Source: DATCLS01 sp036563805
Lineage (GTDB): Bacteria; Actinomycetota; Acidimicrobiia; Acidimicrobiales; VFJN01
Length of the DNA: 7,530 bases
Assembly (NCBI GenBank): GCA_036563805.1
Contig: DATCLS010000021.1
Coordinates: 1-7,530, forward strand
Direction of reading: 5' to 3'
Shown here: one piece after another, positions 1 through 6,108 of the stretch
How positions within the stretch are numbered: position 1 is the first letter of the stretch
Layout: every line of letters begins with the position of its first letter
The notes under the pieces: model-generated
Database searches by the model: none
Seen by the model: the letters and a program-made list of their open reading frames with translations, nothing else
What the model was told of the DNA's origin: nothing
Translations under genes and position numbers: made by a program

Positions 1-1
1 G

Positions 2-751
2 AGCGCCGCCGGCGTGCCCGACCCCGCCGCCCCGGCGCCCGCCCCAACCCCCACCCCCATGACCGGCGACCTCGAGCCCGTCCGGGCCCGGGTGGGCGCC
101 GGGCTGATGATCGACAACTTCCTCGACATGGCCCACTTCCCGTTCATCCACGCGGCCACGATCGGCACCGACGAGGCCGCCCGGGTCAACGGCTTCCGGG
201 TGGAGCGGCGGGGGCTGGGCATGACCGTCCGCGGCGAGCACCCGTTCCCCAACCACGAGGACCCGCTGGTGGCCGCCGGCGAGCGGCCGCTGATCCAGCG
301 GCGCCGCGTCACCTACACCTACGTGGCACCGTTCTCCGTCGAGCTGCGCATCGACTACCGCGACGCCGGCGGCACCAACGTCATCGCGTTCCACGTCCAG
401 CCCGAGGACGACGAGACGTGCCGCCTCTACACCCGCATCACCCGCGACGACCTGGGCGGCGACGAGCAGCGGCTGGCCGAGGCGGTGGCGTTCGAGCACA
501 AGGTCCTCGCCGAGGACCTGGCCCTCCAGGAGCGGTACCGCGACCGGCGTCTCCCGCTCGACCTCCCCACCGAGGTGCACGTCAAGGCCGACCTCATGAC
601 CGTCGAGCTGCGTCGCATCCTCTCGGATCTCACCGAGCGAGCGGCCGCCGGCACGCTCGGGACCGGGGGTGCCCGGGCCACCGCGGCGCCCTCCGTCGAC
701 GAAACCGAGCGTTCACGTCCGACGAACAACCGCGAAATGTCGCGCTCTTAG
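2..751 (+). CDS. Rieske-type aromatic ring-hydroxylating oxygenase, alpha subunit (C-terminal part; 5' end outside window)
   Basis: This is the catalytic half of a Rieske non-haem iron oxygenase (VanA-like/COG4638 type), which uses O2 and electrons from a partner reductase to hydroxylate or O-/N-demethylate a small substrate. Counting from the in-frame GTG at 14, residues 34-46 read DNFLDMAHFPFIH. This is the family's bridging Asp plus the two iron-binding histidines (D38, H41, H46). The third ligand is probably D168 in AEDLALQE. The N-terminal Rieske [2Fe-2S] domain (CxH...CxxH) is absent, and the frame is open to base 2. The GTG at 14, sitting in a Pro/Ala-rich linker, is therefore probably not the true start and the gene continues to the left. 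The last ~35 residues are polar and unconserved in appearance. The TAG stop lies one base before the 752-770 palindrome. No reductase gene is visible. The substrate is unknown; family assignment is confident. Confidence 0.88.
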   Translation, partial: SAAGVPDPAAPAPAPTPTPMTGDLEPVRARVGAGLMIDNFLDMAHFPFIHAATIGTDEAARVNGFRVERRGLGMTVRGEHPFPNHEDPLVAAGERPLIQRRRVTYTYVAPFSVELRIDYRDAGGTNVIAFHVQPEDDETCRLYTRITRDDLGGDEQRLAEAVAFEHKVLAEDLALQERYRDRRLPLDLPTEVHVKADLMTVELRRILSDLTERAAAGTLGTGGARATAAPSVDETERSRPTNNREMSRS

Positions 752-770
752 CTTCAACAACCTGTTGAAC
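752..770. promoter_or_regulatory. Palindromic operator-like site A upstream of the ABC operon
   Basis: The sequence CTTCAACAACCTGTTGAAC contains a perfect inverted repeat, TTCAACA-ACC-TGTTGAA (753-769): 7-bp arms and a 3-bp centre. The same 19 bases occur in reverse complement at 4794-4812. The site begins directly after the Rieske stop codon and lies about 50 bp before the first ABC gene. It sits in a locally AT-richer pocket of an otherwise extremely GC-rich region. The size and symmetry suit a dimeric helix-turn-helix repressor (GntR, TetR or IclR type); which one cannot be told. No convincing -35/-10 pair was found around it. Confidence 0.7.
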
Positions 771-810
771 GCGGTCCGCCCGCGGGTCCGTCCGTGGGTT
801 CCCCGGTACG

Positions 811-816
811 AGGAGG
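811..816 (+). promoter_or_regulatory. Shine-Dalgarno site that sets the start of the binding-protein gene
   Basis: A perfect AGGAGG lies four bases before the GTG at 821. It favours that start over the in-frame GTG at 794, which has no comparable site. It also places the twin-arginine motif at the expected distance from the N-terminus. Confidence 0.75.
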
Positions 817-820
817 CAGC

Positions 821-1906
821 GTGAGGAACAGGCTCGACCGACGGACGTTCCTTCGTCGTGGGGTCGTGGGTGCGGGTGGCGTGGCGCTGCTCGGTCCGTC
901 GTTGCTGGCGGCCTGCGGCGGCGACGACGACACGTCGAGCTCCGGCGGTGGGGGCGGCGGCTCCGCCGACTACGGCACCCTCGACTACCAGCTCTCGTGG
1001 GTCAAGAACGTCCAGTTCGCCGGCCAGTACATCGCCGACCAGGAGGGCTATTACACCGACGTCGGCTTCTCCGGGGTGAACTTCATCTCCGGCGGCCCCA
1101 ACGTCACGCAGGACGCCGTCGTGGCGTCGGGGCGGGCGTTCCTCGGCATCTCGGCGCCGGACATGACCGGCTCGGCCGTCGCCGAGGGCGCCCCCCTCGT
1201 GATCGTCGCCGCGCTGTTCCAGCGCAACCCGTTCTGCGTGATGAGCCTGCCCGACTCGCCGATCACCACGCTCGAGGACCTCGAGGGCAAGAGCATCGGC
1301 GTCCAGGCCGTGAACGAGCCGGTCTGGAACGCCTTCCTGGCCGCCAACGACATCGACCCCGGCTCGATCAACCAGGTGCCGGCCCAGTTCGACCCCCAGC
1401 CCCTGGCCACCGGCGAGGTCGACGGGTGGTTCTCGTTCGTCACGAACGAACCCAACTTGCTGGCCGTCGAGGGGGTCGAGACCGAGATCATGATGCTGGC
1501 CGACTTCAACTACCCGCTGGTCTCGCAGGTGTACGTGGTGCGGCGGGACACGATCCAGAACGAGCGGGAGAAGCTCAAGGCGATGCTGGTGGCGGACATC
1601 CGGGGCTGGCACGACTCGCTCGTCGACCCCGAGCGGGGCGCCGCCCTGGCGGCCAACGAGTACGGCGCCGACCTGGGGCTCGACGAGGAGGAGCAGGCGC
1701 TCGAGTCGGAGTCGCAGAACGAGCTGATCGTGAGCGACGACACCCGGGAGAACGGGATCCTGACGATGACCGACGAGCTGATCGAGGAGAACATCGAGAC
1801 GCTCGCCATCGCCGGCATCGAGCTCACGGCCGACCAGCTCTTCGACCTTTCGGTCATCAACGAGGTCTACGAGGAGAACCCCGACCTGAGGGAGTTGCCC
1901 GTGTGA
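821..1906 (+). CDS. ABC transporter substrate-binding lipoprotein, NMT1/THI5-like
   Basis: This 361-residue extracytoplasmic binding protein captures the substrate for the importer encoded just downstream. The N-terminus has a Tat-like motif (DRRTFLRR, residues 6-13), a short hydrophobic stretch and a lipobox LAAC with the lipidated Cys at 32. A Gly/Asp/Ser linker (33-49) follows. The mature part starts with LDYQLSWVKNVQFAGQYIAD, then QEGYY, the typical opening of the NMT1/THI5 family (W...N...A.Y.A...GYY). Members bind thiamine pyrimidine precursors, riboflavin-like compounds, sulfonates or unknown small molecules, so the ligand is open. The central NEPVWNAFLAAND and the FDPQPLATGEVDGW segment (about 165-203) fit the second lobe of the fold. 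The stop overlaps the ATPase start as TGATG. The upstream palindrome probably controls the whole operon. Confidence 0.9.
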   Translation: MRNRLDRRTFLRRGVVGAGGVALLGPSLLAACGGDDDTSSSGGGGGGSADYGTLDYQLSWVKNVQFAGQYIADQEGYYTDVGFSGVNFISGGPNVTQDAVVASGRAFLGISAPDMTGSAVAEGAPLVIVAALFQRNPFCVMSLPDSPITTLEDLEGKSIGVQAVNEPVWNAFLAANDIDPGSINQVPAQFDPQPLATGEVDGWFSFVTNEPNLLAVEGVETEIMMLADFNYPLVSQVYVVRRDTIQNEREKLKAMLVADIRGWHDSLVDPERGAALAANEYGADLGLDEEEQALESESQNELIVSDDTRENGILTMTDELIEENIETLAIAGIELTADQLFDLSVINEVYEENPDLRELPV

Positions 1907-2727
1907 TGGACGCGATCGTCGAGCTCGAGAGGCCCGCCCCCGACAGCCTCGCCCCCGACGGGGGCATCGCGCTGCGGGGGTTGACCAAGGTGTTCTCGGT
2001 GGGGCGCGAGCCGGTCGTGGCGCTCGACGGCGTCGACCTGGCCTCGACCGAGGGTTCGTTCGTGGCGCTGCTGGGGCCGTCGGGCTGCGGCAAGTCGACG
2101 ATCCTGCGCATCCTCGCCGACCTGGAGCAGCCGACGTCCGGCGAGGCCCTGGTCCACGGCGAGGCGCCGGCGCTGGCCCGGCGCAACCACCACCTGGGCA
2201 TCGCCTTCCAGGAGGCGGCGCTGCTGCCGTGGCGGTCGGTGACCGCCAACATCCGGCTGCCGCTGGAGGTGTCGGGCCTGCGCGTGCCCGACTCCACCGT
2301 GGCCGAGCTGATCCGGCTCGTCGGGCTCGAGGGGTTCGAGAAGGCCCGGCCCGCCCAGCTGTCGGGCGGCATGCGCCAGCGGGTGGCGATCGCCCGGGCG
2401 CTGGTGGTCGAGCCCAGGATCCTGCTGCTCGACGAGCCGTTCGGTGCCCTCGACGACATGACCCGCCGCAAGCTCAACCTCGAGCTACAGCGGATCTGGT
2501 CCGAGCGGGCGACCACGACCCTGCTCGTCACCCACTCGATCGCCGAGGCCGTGTTCCTGGCCGACGTCGTGGCGGTGATGAGCCCTCGGCCGGGTCGCAT
2601 CACCTCGGTCACCGCCATCGACCTGCCCCGGCCCCGCACGCCCGAGATCATGCGCACGCCCGAGTTCCACGAGCTGTGTGACCGGTTCGCCGAGGCGCTG
2701 TTCGGCGACGAGGGGGCGGCCGGGTGA
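1906..2727 (+). CDS. ABC transporter ATP-binding protein (nitrate/sulfonate/THI5-type importer)
   Basis: This 273-residue cytoplasmic ATPase powers the importer. All nucleotide-binding motifs are present and intact: Walker A GPSGCGKST (57-65), Q-loop Q102 in AFQEAALLPWR, signature LSGGM (152-156), Walker B ILLLDEP (172-178), D-loop ALDD (181-184) and H-loop H210 in VTHSIAEA. The AFQE...LLPWR context and the VMSPRPGRI segment (224-232) are typical of the SsuB/TauB/ThiZ-like branch that works with NMT1/THI5 or SsuA-type binding proteins. The ATG shares its A with the TGA of the binding-protein gene, so the two are probably translationally coupled. A GAGGGAG stretch 11 bases upstream may help initiation. 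The last bases overlap the first permease start as GTGA. The first ~20 residues are a short acidic/Pro extension before the domain. Confidence 0.93.
   Translation: MDAIVELERPAPDSLAPDGGIALRGLTKVFSVGREPVVALDGVDLASTEGSFVALLGPSGCGKSTILRILADLEQPTSGEALVHGEAPALARRNHHLGIAFQEAALLPWRSVTANIRLPLEVSGLRVPDSTVAELIRLVGLEGFEKARPAQLSGGMRQRVAIARALVVEPRILLLDEPFGALDDMTRRKLNLELQRIWSERATTTLLVTHSIAEAVFLADVVAVMSPRPGRITSVTAIDLPRPRTPEIMRTPEFHELCDRFAEALFGDEGAAG
2711..2716 (+). promoter_or_regulatory. Ribosome binding site of the first permease gene
   Basis: AGGGGG lies seven bases before the GTG at 2724, inside the end of the ATPase gene. It supports the GTGA-overlap start and therefore the low-complexity N-terminus of the permease. 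Confidence 0.5.
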
Positions 2728-3602
2728 GCGCGGTCGCCGCCCCGGCCTCGGGCCCCGCCGCCGGTGCGGCCTCCGGCGCCGGCGCGGGGTCCGGCCCGGC
2801 CTCCGACGGGCGAGCGGTCGCCGCCGTGGCCGGCCGCCGCCCGCTGCCCGACTGGGCCGGCGGCGCCATCGGCATCGTGTCGCTGCTCGCCGTGTGGCAG
2901 CTGCTGGGCATGACCGTGTTCTCGGACAACGGAGCCGTGCCCCCGCCCACCGGCATCGTGGCCCAGATGCTCGACGACGGCTGGTCCTTCTACTGGCCCA
3001 ACATCCGGACCACGTTCCGCGAGGCGGCGCAGGGGTGGCTGTGGGGCAACCTGCTGGCGGTCGCCGTGGCCGCGCTGTTCGTGGTCCTGCCGATCACCGA
3101 GCGGCCGCTGATGCGCCTGGCCATCGCCTCGTACTGCCTGCCGATCGTCGCCATCGGGCCGATCCTGCAGATCGTGTTCGCCGGCGACGCCCCCAAGGTG
3201 GTGCTCGCCGCCCTGTCGGTGTTCTTCACGACCCTGATCGGGGCGCTGGTGGGCCTGCGGTCGGCCGACCGGCTCAACCTCGACCTGATCCACGCCTACG
3301 GGGGCGGCGGCTGGGCCAAGCTCACCAAGGTGCGGGTGTGGGCCAGCCTGCCCAGCCTGTTCGCCGGGCTGCGCATCGCCGCGCCGGCCGCCATCCTCGG
3401 GGCGATCATCGGCGAGTACCTGGGCGGCGAGTCGGGGCTGGGCATCGCCATGATCAACTCGCAGCAGGCGCTCCAGGTCGAGCGGACGTGGGGCATCGCG
3501 CTCGTGGCCACCGCCGTCGCCGCCCTGGCCTACGGGGCCACGGCGCTGGTGGGCCGGCTGCTCACGCCGTGGGCGCCGCGGGCGGGAAGGAGCGGACGGT
3601 GA
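2724..3602 (+). CDS. ABC transporter permease 1 (BPD_transp_1 family)
   Basis: This 292-residue inner-membrane subunit is one half of the import channel. Residues 2-38 are Ala/Gly/Ser-rich and probably disordered. Hydrophobic segments follow at about 44-64, 104-123, 131-153, 157-178, 212-231 and 256-280. The EAA loop that docks on the ATPase is recognisable as DLIHAYGGGGWAKLTKVRVW then LPSLFAGLRIAA (about 187-220), with the usual Gly-containing core and the LP...GLRIA ending. The start GTG overlaps the ATPase stop as GTGA, and the gene ends in a GTGA overlap with the second permease. Family and role are secure; the substrate is not. Confidence 0.9.
   Translation: MSAVAAPASGPAAGAASGAGAGSGPASDGRAVAAVAGRRPLPDWAGGAIGIVSLLAVWQLLGMTVFSDNGAVPPPTGIVAQMLDDGWSFYWPNIRTTFREAAQGWLWGNLLAVAVAALFVVLPITERPLMRLAIASYCLPIVAIGPILQIVFAGDAPKVVLAALSVFFTTLIGALVGLRSADRLNLDLIHAYGGGGWAKLTKVRVWASLPSLFAGLRIAAPAAILGAIIGEYLGGESGLGIAMINSQQALQVERTWGIALVATAVAALAYGATALVGRLLTPWAPRAGRSGR
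3587..3592 (+). promoter_or_regulatory. Ribosome binding site of the second permease gene
   Basis: AAGGAG lies six bases before the GTG at 3599, at ideal spacing. It fixes the start at 3599 and shows that the long Pro/Gly/Ala-rich N-terminus is really translated, unless coupling fails. Confidence 0.65.
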
Positions 3603-4606
3603 CGCTGTCGGCCGAGCCCGGGGCCCCGGTGGGGGGCGGTCTGCCCGCCGATCCCGGCTTGCCGGCCGGGCCCGCTCTGCCCGCCGGGGCGGGCGTACCC
3701 GGGGCCGGTGACCTGGCCCCCGACCCGGTCGGCGCCGCCGGCGCGGCCGGTCCCGGGGTCGGGCCCGGCGCCGGCCCCGCGGGCGCCGCCGGCCCCGCCT
3801 CCCGCAACCGCGGGTCCCGGATCCGCCGCCTGGGCGGCCCGCTGCTGTCGGCGGCCGTGTCGGTCGCGGTCGGGCTGGGCGCCTGGCAGCTGTTCCTCGA
3901 GGTGTTCGCCGTCGACCCGTTCATCGGCAAGGGGCCGGCCGACGTGTGGCGACACCTGACCTCGGACGCCGAGGCCGCCTCCCGGTCCGAGCTGTGGGAG
4001 GCGTCGGTCACCACGCTGCGGGACGCCTTCATCGGCCTGGCCGCCGGGACCGTCGTCGCCGTCCTCGTCGCCATCGCCTTCACGCTGTGGCGCAGCGTCG
4101 AGCGCACGTTCATGCCGATCGCCATGGTGCTGCGGTCGGTGCCGCTGGTCGCCATGACCCCGCTCATCGCCCTCGTGTTCGGGCGGGGGCTCATGGGCGT
4201 GACGGTGATCGCCGGCATCGTCACGTTCTTCCCGACCCTGGTCAACGTGACGCTGGCCCTGCGGTCGACGCCCCGCGAGGCCATCGACCTGTGCCGGGCC
4301 TACGGGGCCTCGGCGACGGCCACCCTGCGCAAGGTGCAGATCCCCGTGGCGCTGCCGGCGCTGTTCGCGTCGCTGCGCATCGCCGCCCCGCTGGCGCTCA
4401 TCGGGGCCCTGCTGGCCGAGTGGCTGGCCACGGGCGACGGCCTCGGCTACCTCATGCAGCGGGACATGACGATGTTCCAGGTCGATCAGCTGTGGTCGGC
4501 CGTGTTCCTGGTGACGCTGTACTCGATCGCCCTCTACACGGCGATCGGCGCCGTGGAGCGGGTGGTGCTTCGGCGGTTCGGCCCACCTGCGGCCGCGCCC
4601 GCCTGA
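3599..4606 (+). CDS. ABC transporter permease 2 (BPD_transp_1 family) with long low-complexity N-terminus
   Basis: This 335-residue protein is the second inner-membrane subunit, so the channel is probably a heterodimer with the upstream permease. Residues 5-68 are almost entirely Gly, Pro and Ala, followed by a basic patch (RNRGSRIRR, 69-77) just before the first membrane helix (about 80-103). Further hydrophobic segments lie at about 141-164, 172-195, 199-221, 250-273 and 299-320. The EAA loop reads AIDLCRAYGASATATLRKVQ then LPALFASLRIAA (about 228-263), close to the consensus. The core without the extension is of ordinary family length (~260 residues). No in-frame start occurs between the extension and the first helix. 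The start overlaps the previous stop as GTGA, and two hairpins follow the stop. The extension may be disordered; its role is unknown. Confidence 0.9.
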   Translation: MTLSAEPGAPVGGGLPADPGLPAGPALPAGAGVPGAGDLAPDPVGAAGAAGPGVGPGAGPAGAAGPASRNRGSRIRRLGGPLLSAAVSVAVGLGAWQLFLEVFAVDPFIGKGPADVWRHLTSDAEAASRSELWEASVTTLRDAFIGLAAGTVVAVLVAIAFTLWRSVERTFMPIAMVLRSVPLVAMTPLIALVFGRGLMGVTVIAGIVTFFPTLVNVTLALRSTPREAIDLCRAYGASATATLRKVQIPVALPALFASLRIAAPLALIGALLAEWLATGDGLGYLMQRDMTMFQVDQLWSAVFLVTLYSIALYTAIGAVERVVLRRFGPPAAAPA

Positions 4607-4612
4607 GGCCGG

Positions 4613-4637
4613 GCCCCAGCGCTCGCGGGCGCGGGGC
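4613..4637 (+). terminator. Hairpin just after the ABC operon, possible terminator
   Basis: GCCCC-a-GCGC pairs with GCGC-GGGGC across a 6-base loop (4623-4628), with one bulged A at 4618. This gives a 9-bp all-GC stem starting six bases after the permease stop. No T-tract follows, as is common for high-GC actinobacterial terminators. Chance pairing is easier in such GC-rich DNA, so confidence is modest. Confidence 0.4.
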
Positions 4638-4641
4638 ACCG

Positions 4642-4667
4642 GCCGCCGGGCGGAGCGGCCCGGCGGC
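4642..4667 (+). terminator. Second hairpin after the ABC operon
   Basis: GCCGCCGGGC (4642-4651) and GCCCGGCGGC (4658-4667) form a perfect 10-bp stem with a 6-base loop. The structure lies only four bases after the previous hairpin. The two together look like a tandem terminator separating the importer from the 2OG oxygenase gene. No T-tract follows. Bases 4668-4771, up to the possible promoter, are GC-rich low-complexity sequence with repeated GTCCG and nothing else recognised. Confidence 0.4.
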
Positions 4668-4771
4668 TCCGGCCGCGCCCGGGGCCCCGTCCCGTCCGCC
4701 TCGTCCGCCCGGTCCGGGCCGCGCCCCGGTCCGTGATCCGGCGGGCCGGCGCGGAGCGGGTTCACACGCCT

Positions 4772-4800
4772 TTGACACGCAGGCAACCAGGGTGTTCAAC
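4772..4800 (+). promoter_or_regulatory. Possible promoter of the 2OG oxygenase gene
   Basis: TTGACA at 4772-4777 is a perfect -35 hexamer. With a 17-bp spacer the -10 position falls on TTCAAC (4795-4800), a poor match to TATAAT. That position lies inside the left arm of palindrome B, so a bound repressor would block RNA polymerase. The -35 is seen directly; the promoter as a whole is inference. Confidence 0.35.
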
Positions 4801-4812
4801 AGGTTGTTGAAG
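4794..4812. promoter_or_regulatory. Palindromic operator-like site B upstream of the 2OG oxygenase
   Basis: GTTCAACAGGTTGTTGAAG is the exact reverse complement of site A at 752-770, sharing the 7-3-7 palindrome (4795-4811). It ends nine bases before the GTG at 4822 and follows a TTGACA by 16 bases, an arrangement expected of a repressor site overlapping a promoter. Sequence flanking the 19 bases is not shared with site A, so conservation stops at the site itself. Confidence 0.7.
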
Positions 4813-4821
4813 ATCGGGGGC

Positions 4822-5832
4822 GTGGTGGCGATACCAGTGCACCCCATCGACCTGACCCCGTTCCGCGAGGGTGGCCCCGACGACAAGGCGGAGGTCGCCC
4901 GCCAGATCGACGACGCCTGCCGGGACACGGGCTTCCTGCTGCTGTCCGGCCACGGCATCCCCGCCGAGACGGCCGACGCGGTGCTCGACACCTGCCAGGC
5001 CTTCTTCGACCTGCCGCTCGAGGAGAAGCGGCGCTACAAGGTCGCCGACCCGGCCGCCAACCGCGGCTTCACCGAGATGGGCGAGGAGGCGCTCGCCTAC
5101 AGCCGGGGGGAGCCCGCCGAGGAGTCGCCGCCCGACCTGTTCGAGGCGTTCACCATGGGTCGGTCCCCGACCTCCGACCCGTACTACGACGTCCACCGCC
5201 GCGACTTCGCCCCCAACGTCTGGCCGGAGCGCCCGGCGGGCCTGCGGGAGGCCGCCCGGGCCTACGAGCGGGCGGCGAGGGGCACCGCCGACATCGTGCT
5301 GCGGGCCATGGCCCTCGCCCTCGACCTGGAGGAGAGCTGGTTCATCGACCGGACCCGCCGGTCGATCGTCACGACCCGGGCCCTCGACTACCGGCGGGCG
5401 CCCGGCCAGCCCGACCCGGCCCCCGGCCAGATGCGGCTCGGCGCCCACACCGACTTCGGGATCATGACGCTGCTGCTGGCCGACGACGTGCCCGGCCTCC
5501 AGGTGTGCCGCGACGGGGAGTGGTTCGACGTGTCGATCCCGCCGGGCACACTGGTCTGCAACATCGGCGACATGCTGGAGCGGTGGACCAACGACCGCTG
5601 GCGGTCCACCCTGCACCGGGTCGTGCCGCCGCCCCGGGAGGTGTCCGGGCCGGTGCGGCGCCGGTCGCTCGCCCGCTTCCTCGACGGCGAGCCCGACCGG
5701 GTCGTCGAGTGCATCCCCTCGTGCTGCGGTCCCGACAACCCGCCCCGGTACCCGCCGGTGGTCGGCGGGGAGTGGCTGCTCGCCAAGGTGCTGAGCGGCC
5801 GGGAGCGCAAGCCGGCGGCGCTGCCGGGCTGA
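4822..5832 (+). CDS. Isopenicillin N synthase-like Fe(II)/2-oxoglutarate-dependent oxygenase
   Basis: This 336-residue cytoplasmic non-haem iron oxygenase belongs to the IPNS-like family, which oxidises a small substrate usually with O2 and 2-oxoglutarate. The N-terminal DIOX_N domain (about 5-130) begins PVHPIDLTPF and contains the hallmark GFLLLSGHGIP (37-47). The catalytic double-stranded helix has the iron triad H209-x-D211 (GAHTDFG) and H265 (STLHRVV). R280-x-S282 (RRSLARF) is the family's 2-oxoglutarate-binding RxS motif. Its presence does not settle 2OG use, because IPNS itself keeps an RxS without using 2OG. The ending DNPPRYPPVVGGEWLLAKV is typical of bacterial members. The start is uncertain among GTG at 4822, 4825 and 4837; 4822 gives the longest N-terminus downstream of the palindrome, and the only Shine-Dalgarno-like sequence is a G-run at 4816-4820. 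It appears to have its own promoter, and its operator matches that of the importer, suggesting it acts on the imported compound. Substrate unknown. Confidence 0.88.
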   Translation: MVAIPVHPIDLTPFREGGPDDKAEVARQIDDACRDTGFLLLSGHGIPAETADAVLDTCQAFFDLPLEEKRRYKVADPAANRGFTEMGEEALAYSRGEPAEESPPDLFEAFTMGRSPTSDPYYDVHRRDFAPNVWPERPAGLREAARAYERAARGTADIVLRAMALALDLEESWFIDRTRRSIVTTRALDYRRAPGQPDPAPGQMRLGAHTDFGIMTLLLADDVPGLQVCRDGEWFDVSIPPGTLVCNIGDMLERWTNDRWRSTLHRVVPPPREVSGPVRRRSLARFLDGEPDRVVECIPSCCGPDNPPRYPPVVGGEWLLAKVLSGRERKPAALPG

Positions 5833-5834
5833 CC

Positions 5835-5880
5835 GGCGGTCCGGTCCGGCGGACTGCCGGGGCAGCCGGACCGGACCGCC
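5835..5880. terminator. Long perfect hairpin after the 2OG oxygenase, probable terminator
   Basis: GGCGGTCCGGTCCGGC (5835-5850) pairs perfectly over 16 bp with 5865-5880. Inside the 14-base loop a small CTGC/GCAG pairing is possible. The stem starts two bases after the TGA and consists of tandem GGTCCG units on each arm. There is no T-tract. Its place between two convergent genes suits a terminator, possibly working in both directions. The length makes chance unlikely even at this GC content. Confidence 0.55.
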
Positions 5881-5929
5881 TCGCCCGTCCCGCGCTCGGG
5901 GCCGGCCCGGCGCTCGGCCCGCCCGGCCC

Positions 5930-5968
5930 GGCGGACCGGTCGGACGGCCCTCTCCCGGCCGGTCCGCC
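5930..5968. repeat. Inverted repeat in the convergent intergenic region
   Basis: GGCGGACCGG (5930-5939) pairs perfectly with CCGGTCCGCC (5959-5968) across 19 bases. The arms resemble those of the hairpin at 5835-5880 and the tandem GGTCCGCC copies at 6090-6105 beside the amidohydrolase stop. It may be a terminator for the opposite strand or part of a degenerate repeat. The rest of 5881-6108 shows no credible gene. Confidence 0.3.
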
Positions 5969-6089
5969 CGCTGGGGGCACGCGACGCGGAGGCCGCTCGC
6001 CCCGCGTCCACCCGACCCGGGCCGCTGCTGACCTCGGCCGGCGGTCCGCTTCGGGTCCGGCCGTCGGGCCGCCGGGCCGTCACGCCATC

Positions 6090-6105
6090 GGTCCGCCGGT
6101 CCGCC
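6090..6105. repeat. Tandem 8-bp repeat GGTCCGCC x2
   Basis: Two exact adjacent copies of GGTCCGCC lie four bases beyond the amidohydrolase stop codon. Further GGTCCG or CGGACC copies are scattered through the preceding 260 bases. They are small and may simply reflect local compositional bias. Confidence 0.35.
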
Positions 6106-6108
6106 CGC

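Noticed and set aside
752..770. dif/Xer-like recombination site or CRISPR-like repeat
   Set aside because: The sequence does not resemble the AT-rich 28-bp dif core. Only two copies exist, 4 kb apart, with no spacer periodicity.
794..820. Earlier GTG start for the binding protein at 794
   Set aside because: It has no Shine-Dalgarno, and it would put nine extra residues before the Tat-like signal. The AGGAGG at 811 points to 821.
1857..3293. Long open frame on the minus strand opposite the ATPase and permease genes
   Set aside because: It is rich in Arg, Gly, Pro and Ser, shows no family motifs and is fully antisense to well-supported genes. Such shadow frames are normal at this GC content.
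3530..4786. Long open frame on the minus strand opposite permease 2
   Set aside because: Low-complexity translation (Arg/Gly/His-rich) without domain signals, and it overlaps a clear permease.
752..4812. 19-bp inverted repeats as ends of a transposon carrying the ABC operon
   Set aside because: The repeats are themselves palindromes, so orientation carries little meaning. No transposase or target-site duplication is seen, and both copies sit at promoter positions. Operators explain them better.
5388..6083. Minus-strand open frame across the convergent intergenic region
   Set aside because: Mostly antisense to the 2OG oxygenase. The rest translates to Arg/Pro/Gly-rich sequence from repeat-like DNA, with no ribosome site.
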